Assembly (NCBI GenBank): GCA_017999075.1
Contig: JAGOBX010000171.1
Span: 1 to 7,274 of the forward strand
DNA: 7,274 nt
Direction of reading: 5' to 3'
From: Candidatus Babelota bacterium
Lineage (GTDB): Bacteria; JAGOBX01
The notes below the pieces were generated by a model. The model was not told the DNA's origin. It saw only the letters and a program-made list of their open reading frames with translations, and ran no database searches. Of the stretch, positions 1 to 6,888 are shown piece after piece. The first letter of the stretch is position 1; each line of letters opens with the position of its first letter. The position numbers were made by a program, and so were the translations under genes.

Positions 1-51
1 ATTGATAAACAATAAGTTTATTTTGTAAAAAAAATATATAAATATATTCTG

Positions 52-62
52 GGAACAGTTCC
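52..62. repeat. Short perfect dyad GGAAC-A-GTTCC
   Basis: This is an 11-base palindrome with a one-base centre. A 4-bp stem with a 3-base loop is possible, but no T-run follows, so it is not a convincing terminator. It could be a regulator half-site pair or simply chance. It lies about 150 bases upstream of the -35 box, too far for a simple repressor site. Function not assigned. Confidence 0.25.
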
Positions 63-150
63 ATAAAAGGTGATTCGAACTCAGAAAAGATATGCTGTTC
101 AGAAAAAATAATTTAGGATAATAAATAAATTTGATTTAAAAATTTCCATG

Positions 151-187
151 ATTTGAATTCGGGCTTCAAATGCCGCAGTCTTTTTTT
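151..187 (+). terminator. Weak candidate terminator of an upstream transcript
   Basis: ATTTGAA (151-157) and TTCAAAT (165-171) form a 7-bp, AT-rich stem with a 7-base loop. A run of seven T follows at 181-187, nine bases after the stem. An alternative small GGC/GCC stem (162-164 with 172-174) lies slightly closer to the T-run. Spacing and stem strength are both poor for a rho-independent terminator, so this is a tentative call. Its position before the promoter would separate this operon from whatever lies upstream. Confidence 0.2.
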
Positions 188-212
188 AATGAATTTCCGA
201 AATAAAAAAGTA

Positions 213-240
213 TTGACATTTATTTTTAGAGGGTTATAAT
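213..240 (+). promoter_or_regulatory. Consensus sigma-70-type promoter for the operon
   Basis: TTGACA at 213-218 and TATAAT at 235-240 match both housekeeping boxes exactly, with a 16-base spacer (one short of the optimum 17). The DNA just upstream is A/T-rich and could act as an UP element. Transcription would begin near 247-250, giving a leader of roughly 30-34 bases before the first gene at 281. No equally good promoter was noticed between the genes, so this probably drives the whole cluster. No clear operator overlaps it, although one AATTTCC copy (238-244) overlaps the end of the -10 box. Confidence 0.8.
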
Positions 241-280
241 TTCCCTTTTAAAAAATAAAATTATAAGAAATGTTTTCAAA

Positions 281-2293
281 ATGAATCTGTTTTTATCAGG
301 ATTTATATTTATAATAATTGGCATAATTTCTGCAATTATATTGAATGAAAAACTTAAAATGCAGGTATTTTCATTTTTTGTAACATTAGGAGCAATTTGT
401 TTTTTAATACCTTCATTTAAAGTTTTAATTTCCGGTCATCCGCTGAGTTATTCAATCAGAATTCAGCCGCCTATATATTATGCTGATATTTTTATTGACG
501 GATTATCTGCAATTTTTGTAATTATAATTTCGGCAATATCGATAATAACTTCATTCTATTCAATCGGATATTTAAAGGATTATTGCGGAAAAAACAAACA
601 ATTATCATCTCATTTATTTTTTTTCGGAATACTTATAATGTCGATGATACTTGTAACAGTTTCGTCAAATTATTTTATGTTTCTTTTAGTATGGGAATTA
701 ATGTCTTTATCATCTTTTTTTCTTGTTATATTTGAAAATGATAAAGAAGATACTGTAAATGCAGGTATAAATTATTTAATAACTATGCATATAAGTCTGA
801 TATTTCTTATAATCGGATTTTTGATGTTGTCGCATTTTTCAGGTTCGCAGAATTTTTCTGATTTTTCTGCAATCTTCAAAAATACGTTAATGAAAAACAA
901 AGCAATTATTATTTTTATTTTTTTGTTTACAGGTTTTGGAATCAAATGCGGTATTTTTCCATTCCACAGCTGGCTGCCTAAAGCACACCCTGCAGCTCCG
1001 AGTCATATATCTGCAATAATGTCAGGAGTTATGATTAAAACAGGCATATACGGGATTTTGCGTATTATAAGTTTTATGGATATTCCGTCAAAAATATTGT
1101 CTGTTTCAATATTGACAATAGCTCTTTTAACAGCTCTGATATCTGTATTATACGCGTTGACTCAAACTGATATAAAAAAACTTCTTGCTTACAGTTCAGT
1201 TGAAAATATAGGAATAATTTTAATCGGGATAGGATTTGGGATGCTTGGATTGTCTTATCAGAATAAATTAATTTCCGCAATAGGCTTTACAGGAGCCATA
1301 ATGCATTTAATAAATCATTCAGTTTTTAAAACATTATTGTTTTTCGGAGCTGGAACCATTTATAAGAAGCTGCATTGTAAAAATATGGAAATTCTCGGAG
1401 GATTGGCGAAGTATATGCCTTATACGGCAATTTTATTTTTTGTTGGATGTCTCGGCATATCAGGAATACCAGGATTCAGCGGGTTTGCAGGAGAATTTGT
1501 GATATATCTTTCTATGCTAAAAAGCGTAGGTCTGAACACCAAGTTCGGATTGATAATATCGGTATTATCAATTGCCGGTCTTGCTTTAATTGGGGGGGTA
1601 TGTTTATTTTGTTTTGCAAAATTGTTCAGCATAGTATTTCTTGGGACTCCAAGAAATAAAAAAATAGAAGAAGAACTTATAAAGGAAAATACTTCCGACC
1701 CGTCTTTTTCTATGTTGGCGTCAATGTTTATATTGTCTGTTATGGTAGTTCTAACCGGATTATTCCCGCAGTATCTGGTTAAAATAATATCAAATCCTGT
1801 TAATTTATTAATAAAACAATCAGATTTTGAAATTGTTTCGAATTTTAATTATTTGAATTATATGACTTCTCTTGTTTCATATTCTACAATACTATTTATT
1901 GTAATGGTTATTATGACTTGGCTGATCCGTTACATATTGCTGAAAAATAAAAAAGTAGAATATTTTAAAACCTGGGATTGCGGTTATCAGTTCGGTAATA
2001 ATAAAATGCAGTATACAGGCAGTTCGTTTATCAGGCCTTTTTGGAATATTATAAAATTGTTTGTAAAAGTGGATTATTACAGAACTTCTCCGGAAGGATT
2101 ATATCCGAAACATCTTGATTTTAAAATTGTAATAATTGATTTTGCTGAAGGATATTTTATTAAACCGATGTGTGAAGTTATTAGAAAAGTTTTGAATTTA
2201 TTTTCGTGGATGCAAAGCGGTAATACACAGGCATATATTTTATACGGAATAATATTTATAATTATTATACTAATTTCGATTATGATTAATTAA
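281..2293 (+). CDS. hyfB: HyfB-like antiporter-type membrane subunit (NuoL/Mrp family) of a hydrogenase-4-like/Ehr complex
   Basis: This 670-residue, highly hydrophobic protein is about the length of E. coli HyfB. It is an inner-membrane ion-translocating subunit related to NuoL/NuoM and MrpA/D antiporters. The proton_antipo_M domain spans roughly 125-430. Expected channel residues are present: Glu139 in WELM (TM5), Lys222 in IKCGIFPFHSWLP (TM7), Lys253 in MIKTGIYG (TM8), the His342-x3-His346-x3-Lys350 row (TM11) and Glu405 in GFAGEF (TM12). The C-terminal part carries the HyfB-type YFKTWDCGY motif (561-569) followed by SSFIRPFW, which separates it from plain NuoL. In Ehr nomenclature it matches the first membrane subunit. 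The ATG at 281 follows the promoter closely but has no clear Shine-Dalgarno. A nearby ATG at 270 is out of frame. A 60-base gap leads to the next gene. Assignment to the family is firm; the ion moved (H+ or Na+) cannot be read from the sequence. Confidence 0.95.
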   Translation: MNLFLSGFIFIIIGIISAIILNEKLKMQVFSFFVTLGAICFLIPSFKVLISGHPLSYSIRIQPPIYYADIFIDGLSAIFVIIISAISIITSFYSIGYLKDYCGKNKQLSSHLFFFGILIMSMILVTVSSNYFMFLLVWELMSLSSFFLVIFENDKEDTVNAGINYLITMHISLIFLIIGFLMLSHFSGSQNFSDFSAIFKNTLMKNKAIIIFIFLFTGFGIKCGIFPFHSWLPKAHPAAPSHISAIMSGVMIKTGIYGILRIISFMDIPSKILSVSILTIALLTALISVLYALTQTDIKKLLAYSSVENIGIILIGIGFGMLGLSYQNKLISAIGFTGAIMHLINHSVFKTLLFFGAGTIYKKLHCKNMEILGGLAKYMPYTAILFFVGCLGISGIPGFSGFAGEFVIYLSMLKSVGLNTKFGLIISVLSIAGLALIGGVCLFCFAKLFSIVFLGTPRNKKIEEELIKENTSDPSFSMLASMFILSVMVVLTGLFPQYLVKIISNPVNLLIKQSDFEIVSNFNYLNYMTSLVSYSTILFIVMVIMTWLIRYILLKNKKVEYFKTWDCGYQFGNNKMQYTGSSFIRPFWNIIKLFVKVDYYRTSPEGLYPKHLDFKIVIIDFAEGYFIKPMCEVIRKVLNLFSWMQSGNTQAYILYGIIFIIIILISIMIN

Positions 2294-2338
2294 TTTTTTT
2301 GAAAATTTATTTTTTTTAGGTAAATTCAGCTTTTATCC

Positions 2339-2343
2339 GGGAG
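2339..2343 (+). promoter_or_regulatory. Ribosome binding site deciding the GTG start of the hyfC-like gene
   Basis: GGGAG lies 10 bases before the GTG at 2354. The ATG at 2346-2348 is out of frame and opens only a six-codon frame. Upstream in the hyfC frame there is no ATG, GTG or TTG before the stop at 2321. This supports GTG at 2354 as the true start. Confidence 0.6.
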
Positions 2344-2353
2344 TAATGGAAAA

Positions 2354-3298
2354 GTGTTTGAAATAAATTGGGACAGTATAATACTTAATTTTATATTTAT
2401 ATTTTTGTTCCCGTTATTTTTTATAGGAATAATAAACAGGGTAAAATCGGTATGGGCCGGAAGAAAAGGACCTTCAGTATTCCAGCCTTTTTATGATTTC
2501 AACAAACTATTGAACAAAGGAGAGATCATAAGCTCGACAACTACGTTTGTTTTCAAAATAACTCCGAATGTTATTCTTGCGAGCATATTTACTGCTGCTT
2601 TGTTTGTACCTGTAGGAACGCATAAATCTATAATAAGTTTTAACGGCGATTTTATTATGTTTGCTTATCTTCTTGCAGCAGGCAGGTTTTTCGGAGTTAT
2701 CGGAGCTATGGATACAGGCAGCAGTTTTGAAGGAATGGGCGCCAGCAGAGAAATATCCTTTTCAACACTCGCAGAACCTGCGTTTTTTATAGTAATTTCA
2801 ACTATAATATTTTCTACAGGGCACGAGAATTTCAACGGAATATTTGGATTGTTGAAAAGGACTCATGAAGGAACTGTTTTAGTTATAACATTATGCGCGA
2901 TAGCATTGTTCATAATGATGCTGATTGAAGGATGCAGAGTTCCGGTAGATGATCCTAACACTCATCTTGAATTGACCATGATACATGAAGTTATGATACT
3001 TGATAATTCCGGTCCAGGTCTTGCTTTTATAACTTACGCATCAGGATTAAAAATGGTTTTATTCGGTTCAATAATAGCTAATTTAATTATATCTCCGGCA
3101 GTTAATCCGGAATATTTTACGTTATTGTTTTTGATAATCCTTTCAGGTCTTGCGGTTTTAATAGGTTTTATAGAATCAGTAATGGCGCGTATGCGCATGC
3201 CTCATATTCCGCAGTTTACTTTAATGATGATTTCAATAGGTCTTTTAATTCTGTCTATAACTGTGCTTGGATTATATGGAGGATTAAACCTGAAATGA
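2354..3298 (+). CDS. hyfC: HyfC-like membrane subunit (NuoH family)
   Basis: This 314-residue membrane protein is the NuoH/HycD/HyfC homologue that anchors the peripheral arm and links electron transfer to ion movement. Family landmarks are all visible: the first loop with NRVKSVWAGRKGPSVFQPFYD (28-48) and LLNKGE (52-57); GASREISFSTLAEPAFF (129-145), with Glu133 and Glu141; EGCRVPVDDP (192-201); THLELTMIHEVMILD (203-217), with Glu206 and Glu212; and ARMRMPHIPQF (278-288). These acidic and arginine residues form the proton-access and quinone/ferredoxin-coupling region in the family. It starts with GTG, supported by GGGAG 10 bases upstream. Its stop TGA overlaps the next ATG as ATGA, indicating translational coupling. 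The length is normal for HyfC and nothing looks broken. Confidence 0.95.
   Translation: MFEINWDSIILNFIFIFLFPLFFIGIINRVKSVWAGRKGPSVFQPFYDFNKLLNKGEIISSTTTFVFKITPNVILASIFTAALFVPVGTHKSIISFNGDFIMFAYLLAAGRFFGVIGAMDTGSSFEGMGASREISFSTLAEPAFFIVISTIIFSTGHENFNGIFGLLKRTHEGTVLVITLCAIALFIMMLIEGCRVPVDDPNTHLELTMIHEVMILDNSGPGLAFITYASGLKMVLFGSIIANLIISPAVNPEYFTLLFLIILSGLAVLIGFIESVMARMRMPHIPQFTLMMISIGLLILSITVLGLYGGLNLK
3278..3282 (+). promoter_or_regulatory. Shine-Dalgarno GGAGG for the hyfE-like gene
   Basis: GGAGG lies inside the end of the hyfC-like gene, 12 bases before the ATG at 3295. The spacing is slightly long, but it supports this start together with the 4-base ATGA overlap. Confidence 0.55.
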
Positions 3299-3930
3299 TT
3301 AATTTTTTTATAATATTATTCGGAATAACTTTATTGTATATTTCAGGAACAAGCAGGTTGGAAGCGTACATTAAAATGCTGTCGCTTCAGGGAATTTTTC
3401 TTGCAGTTATTGTAACTTTGAATGTTGAACACAGCCTCCTCAGTTCTGTTATTGTCCTTATTGAAACAATAGTGTTTAAATCTTTAATAATACCGTGGTT
3501 TTTATTTAAAACACTCCGTGAAAACAAAATCAAACGTGAAACTGAACCATATATTCCTAATTTTTATTCGCTTCTTATAGTGAGTTCAATTTTCTTTTTT
3601 GGGTTTATTTTAACTTACTGGTCAATAGAGAACACTACTAATGCAGTCAGACCTTTAAGTTTTGGAATGTCAATTTCAACGATAATAACAGGATTGTTCA
3701 TAATAATTTCAAGAAAAAAACTGCTGACTCATCTTATAGGTTTTATAATTCTTGAGAATGGAATTTTTTTGCTGTCAGTTTCGTCGCTGACTCAAATGCC
3801 GATAATAGTTGATCTTGGTGTTCTGCTTGATATTTTTCTTGTAATTTTATTGCTTGGTTTGTTTTTGAATAAAGTTAAATCAACTTTTGAAGAATTGGAA
3901 ATAGATAATTTAACAAATTTAAAAGATTAA
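3295..3930 (+). CDS. hyfE: HyfE-like small membrane subunit (NuoK-related)
   Basis: This 211-residue protein is close in size to E. coli HyfE. It has about six or seven predicted membrane segments (near 2-18, 28-44, 47-70, 90-110, 120-138, 145-163, 172-192). The C-terminal half resembles NuoK: after RKKLLTHLIGF (140-150) comes ILENGIFLL (152-160), with a buried Glu154, then VDLGVLLDIFLVILLLG (172-188), with Asp173 and Asp179. A further buried acid, Glu57, lies in LIETIVFK. These charges are expected to form part of the hydrophilic axis linking the NuoH-like subunit with the antiporter-like subunits. It starts within the ATGA overlap with hyfC and ends four bases before hyfF. The last ~18 residues are charged and probably cytoplasmic. 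The family call rests on motif resemblance and gene order. Confidence 0.9.
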   Translation: MINFFIILFGITLLYISGTSRLEAYIKMLSLQGIFLAVIVTLNVEHSLLSSVIVLIETIVFKSLIIPWFLFKTLRENKIKRETEPYIPNFYSLLIVSSIFFFGFILTYWSIENTTNAVRPLSFGMSISTIITGLFIIISRKKLLTHLIGFIILENGIFLLSVSSLTQMPIIVDLGVLLDIFLVILLLGLFLNKVKSTFEELEIDNLTNLKD

Positions 3931-3934
3931 TATT

Positions 3935-5356
3935 ATGATAAGTGTTTTAATAATTATTCCATTAATTTTGAGTGTTTTAGTTTTTTTGTTCAACTCTAAA
4001 AAACTTAATAATTTTGCGCTTATATGGTATTCTATTCTGCATTTGACAATTACCGTACTTTTGTATATTTACGGCGGCAGTTTAGGGAAATATTTTAAAA
4101 TTGACAGTTTAAACATTTTATTTCTTCTTGTTCAATCTGTTTTATTATTTTGCATTTCAATATACAGTTCAAATTTTTTAAAAAGTTCGGAAAATAAATG
4201 GCATAAATATTATACCGTTTCATTTTTGTTATTTATACTGTCAATGGATTGCGCCATATTAAGTTCGCACCTTGCATTAATGTGGGTTTTTGTAGAAGCC
4301 ACCACATTAACAAGCGCTATACTAATATATTTTCACAGGACAAAATCTACGGTTGAAGCTACATGGAAATATATCTTTATTTGTTCGATAGGAATTTCTT
4401 TTGCATTTATCGGAATAATTTTATTGTCGATCGGATGTAAAAACATAGAATCATTATTTTTTAGCGATTTGTATAAACCCGGGAATAATGTTATACAGTT
4501 CTGGCTGAAATTTGCATTTCCTTTTATTCTTGTAGGTTTTGGAACGAAAATGGGATTGGCTCCTGTTCACGCATGGCTTCCTGATGCTCATTCCGAAGCT
4601 CCGTCGCCTGTATCTGCAATTTTATCAGGGGCATTGCTGAATGCAGCTTTGTTAGGAATTTTGCGCGTTTATAAGATGTGTATTATTTACGGGTTAAATG
4701 AATTTGCTGAAAACCTGTTTTTAATTATGGGGTTTTTATCTGTTACTGTAAGCGCAGCTTATATTATAAAAATTACAAATTACAAACGCATGCTTGCGTA
4801 TTCGTCGATTGAAAATATGGGTATCATTACTATAGGTTTCGGACTTGGAGGCAAGCAGGGAATATTTGCCGCATTACTTCATTTAACAGGGCATTCGTTA
4901 ATTAAAGCATCGTTATTTTTGACTTCAGGAAACATTCTCCATATTTTTAAAACTAAAGATTCAGATAAAATACGGGGATTATATAAAGCCGATAATATAA
5001 CTGGATGGCTTTGGATGTTTGGAATTTTGGCTATTTGCGGATTTCCTCCGTTCAGTATCTTTATTAGCGAGCTGCTTATTGTAAAATCAATGTTTATTGC
5101 AAAACAATACATTAAACTGATAGTTTTTGTAGGGCTGCTGACAGTTATATTATACGGACTTATTGAAAAAACATTGAAAATGAATTGCTATGAACCGCAG
5201 GAAAATATTGATAAAAAGCATATAGAAACAGGGTTTTGTGTTTATGCTCCGCAAATGATTTTGCTTGGATGCGCATGTTTGCTGGGAATATATATTCCCG
5301 GAAAAATTTTGAATATATTATCCGGCGCTGCGTTATGGTTTGGAATTGCGAAGTAA
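3935..5356 (+). CDS. hyfF: HyfF-like antiporter-type membrane subunit (NuoN/NuoM family)
   Basis: This 473-residue protein is the second antiporter-like subunit, somewhat shorter than E. coli HyfF (about 526). Channel residues are in place: Glu121 in VEATTL (TM5), Lys205 in FGTKMGLAPVHAWLP (TM7), His316-x3-His320-x3-Lys324 (TM11) and Glu379 in FSIFISELL (TM12). The motif AHSEAPSPVSAILSGALL (218-235) is characteristic of this subfamily. Where HyfB has the TM8 lysine (Lys253), this protein has Asn236. The region 411-435 is a hydrophilic loop before the final helices, which seem shortened relative to NuoM/NuoN. The start at 3935 lies four bases after the hyfE stop and lacks a visible Shine-Dalgarno, so translation is probably coupled to hyfE. 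It belongs with hyfB as one of only two antiporter modules in the operon; no hyfD is present. Confidence 0.93.
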   Translation: MISVLIIIPLILSVLVFLFNSKKLNNFALIWYSILHLTITVLLYIYGGSLGKYFKIDSLNILFLLVQSVLLFCISIYSSNFLKSSENKWHKYYTVSFLLFILSMDCAILSSHLALMWVFVEATTLTSAILIYFHRTKSTVEATWKYIFICSIGISFAFIGIILLSIGCKNIESLFFSDLYKPGNNVIQFWLKFAFPFILVGFGTKMGLAPVHAWLPDAHSEAPSPVSAILSGALLNAALLGILRVYKMCIIYGLNEFAENLFLIMGFLSVTVSAAYIIKITNYKRMLAYSSIENMGIITIGFGLGGKQGIFAALLHLTGHSLIKASLFLTSGNILHIFKTKDSDKIRGLYKADNITGWLWMFGILAICGFPPFSIFISELLIVKSMFIAKQYIKLIVFVGLLTVILYGLIEKTLKMNCYEPQENIDKKHIETGFCVYAPQMILLGCACLLGIYIPGKILNILSGAALWFGIAK

Positions 5357-5386
5357 AAATTTTATTATGGTTTAATTAAAAAAAAT

Positions 5387-6862
5387 ATGAATTGGAAAAA
5401 TTTAATTAATTGCGAGACAGTTGATATAACAAATATTCCTGAATTGCCTTTTAATTTATTGAGAAGCAATATAATAGAAGAATGCAGAAATAAAAAACGT
5501 CCAGTATTGTTTTTTGGAGTTCCTGAAAATAATTATTTGAGATTATATGTTGTTTTGGCAGACGATCAGAACAGTATATTGATGACTGCAACGTCAAAGT
5601 TAAGTAAAAACGAAAAGTATGAATCTATAACGTTTGAAATTCCGCAGTTCAGCATGTTTGAAAGAGAATTATTTGAAGAATATGGAGAAGAATTCGGAAT
5701 TTTACCTATAAAACACGGTTGGCTGAAACCTGTAAGAAAAAATATGGATAAATACGAATTTTTAAAAACAGATTCTGAATTTGTTCATGAGGTTGCGGTG
5801 GGACCTGTTCATGCGGGAATAATTGAACCCGGTCATTTCAGGTTTTTATGCGATGGAGAAAATGTCAATCATCTGGAAATACAGTTAGGATATCAGCATC
5901 GCGGAATTGAAAAATTATTTTTAACTAAAAAATTTTTAAACAAATGTGTTTTAGCCGAATCTGTTTCAGGGGATTCTGCAATTGCTCATAATACAGCGTA
6001 TTTAAATGCTGCAGAATCTTTGTGCATATGTCATATAAGCAGATCTGCGGAAATAGTAAGAGCTGTTGCTCTTGAACTTGAACGTATTGGAATGCATCTT
6101 TTCGGATTAGGAGCATTATGCAATGATGTTGCGTATTTAACTGGAAGTTCGGTGTTTGGAGCAAGGAGAACTTTGGTAATCAACACTTCACTGGCTTTGT
6201 GCGGAAGCAGGTTCGGCAGAGGCTGGCTTCGTCCTGGAGGATGCGTATTCGGTATTTCAGAATCTCAGAAAAAAACAATGATAGATACCTTGAATAAAGT
6301 AAAATTCGATGTTGATCAGATGGCTGAAGTTATGTTCGAGAATGCGACTTTTCATTCACGTCTTGACCAAACCGGAGTAGTAGATAAAACAACTGCTGAA
6401 AAATTAAATTTATCGGGAATGGCAGCCAGGGCATCAGGATTAAATGTGGATATAAGAAAAAATCATCCGTTCGGATTTTATTTGAAAAATAAAATTCAAC
6501 CTGTAGTTCTTGAATCCGGAGATGTTTTAGCGAGAACAAGGATACGTTATCTTGAATTGTTGAAATCAATTGAGTTTATAAAAAATGCCGTACTTGATAA
6601 TGATTTGGAAATAAATTTATCGGAAAAATTGGACAGAGTTCAGTCAAGCAAATTTGTTGTGTCAATGACTGAAGGATGGCGGGGAGAAACAGTTCATTGT
6701 GCGGTTACAGGAACGGATTCGCAAATTTTGAAATATAAAATTAAAGATCCGTCATTTACAAATTGGTTTGGTTTGGCTGCAGCAGTAAGAAAAAATACGG
6801 TATCTGATTTTCCATTGTGCAATAAAAGTTTTGATTTGTCGTATTGCGGGTTTGATTTATAA
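5387..6862 (+). CDS. hyfG: HyfG-like NuoC-NuoD fusion large subunit lacking all four Ni-ligand cysteines (Ehr type)
   Basis: This 491-residue soluble subunit has a NuoC/30-kDa-like domain (about 35-120; PQFSMFERELFEEYGEEF at 86-103) joined to a NuoD/hydrogenase-large-subunit domain (about 130-491). Recognisable motifs are VGPVHAGIIEPGHFRF (138-153), LEIQLGYQHRGIEKL (163-177), ELERIGMHL (230-238), DIRKNHPFGFY (355-365) and EGWRGE (429-434). In [NiFe] hydrogenases the site AERxCGxCGxAH binds nickel; here it reads AESVSGDSAIAH (190-201), with Ser194 and Ser197 replacing both cysteines. The C-terminal DPCxxC reads D483-L-S485-Y-C487-G488, so both ligands are again lost, and the protein ends three residues later with no cleavable extension. 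It should therefore not hold a Ni-Fe site or make H2. It fits Ehr complexes, whose substrate I cannot name. Automatic annotation would probably label it hydrogenase or NADH dehydrogenase. The ATG lies 30 bases after hyfF without a clear ribosome site. Confidence 0.93.
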   Translation: MNWKNLINCETVDITNIPELPFNLLRSNIIEECRNKKRPVLFFGVPENNYLRLYVVLADDQNSILMTATSKLSKNEKYESITFEIPQFSMFERELFEEYGEEFGILPIKHGWLKPVRKNMDKYEFLKTDSEFVHEVAVGPVHAGIIEPGHFRFLCDGENVNHLEIQLGYQHRGIEKLFLTKKFLNKCVLAESVSGDSAIAHNTAYLNAAESLCICHISRSAEIVRAVALELERIGMHLFGLGALCNDVAYLTGSSVFGARRTLVINTSLALCGSRFGRGWLRPGGCVFGISESQKKTMIDTLNKVKFDVDQMAEVMFENATFHSRLDQTGVVDKTTAEKLNLSGMAARASGLNVDIRKNHPFGFYLKNKIQPVVLESGDVLARTRIRYLELLKSIEFIKNAVLDNDLEINLSEKLDRVQSSKFVVSMTEGWRGETVHCAVTGTDSQILKYKIKDPSFTNWFGLAAAVRKNTVSDFPLCNKSFDLSYCGFDL

Positions 6863-6872
6863 AATATATTTC

Positions 6873-6876
6873 GGAG
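6873..6876 (+). promoter_or_regulatory. Shine-Dalgarno GGAG for the iron-sulfur subunit
   Basis: GGAG lies 12 bases before the ATG at 6889, within the 26-base gap after the hyfG-like gene. It supports the chosen start. Confidence 0.5.
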
Positions 6877-6888
6877 ACAAAATTTATA

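Larger units (their letters stand above)
1..280. other. Non-coding leader region upstream of the operon
   Basis: No open reading frame of useful size is present on either strand, and all three forward frames hit stops within the first 30 bases, so any upstream gene ends before the window. The stretch is very AT-rich. It contains a short dyad (52-62), a 7-bp stem-loop (151-171) followed at a distance by a run of seven T (181-187), three copies of AATTTCC, and a strong promoter (213-240). The leader between promoter and hyfB-like start is only about 30-40 bases and shows no riboswitch-like structure. Confidence 0.7.

Noticed and set aside
69-82. GGTGATTCGAACTC looks like the T-arm of a tRNA on the minus strand (GAGTTCGAATCACC), possibly an attachment site
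   Set aside because: The flanking five-base T-stem halves do not pair, no acceptor stem or CCA follows, and no other tRNA arms are found nearby.
81-106. Direct repeat TCAGAAAA at 81-88 and 99-106
   Set aside because: An eight-base A-rich repeat is expected by chance in such AT-rich DNA, and nothing else supports a function.
1420-1659. Overlapping open frames of about 70 codons on both strands inside the hyfB-like gene
   Set aside because: They lie fully within a well-conserved coding region, have no family resemblance or ribosome site, and are shadows of the real gene.
2294-2353. Possible terminator or internal promoter in the 60-base gap after the hyfB-like gene, because of T-runs
   Set aside because: No stable stem precedes the T-runs and no good -35/-10 pair is visible.
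5925-6569. Minus-strand open frames of about 79 codons inside the hyfG-like gene
   Set aside because: They are fully covered by conserved NuoD-domain coding sequence and show composition typical of antisense frames.
5387-6862. Calling the large subunit a functional group 4 [NiFe] hydrogenase or a true complex I NuoCD
   Set aside because: All four nickel-ligand cysteines are absent, which rules out a normal hydrogenase. The HyfB/C/E/F neighbours with no nuoE/F/G, and the NLSY-type C-terminus, do not fit standard NADH dehydrogenase.
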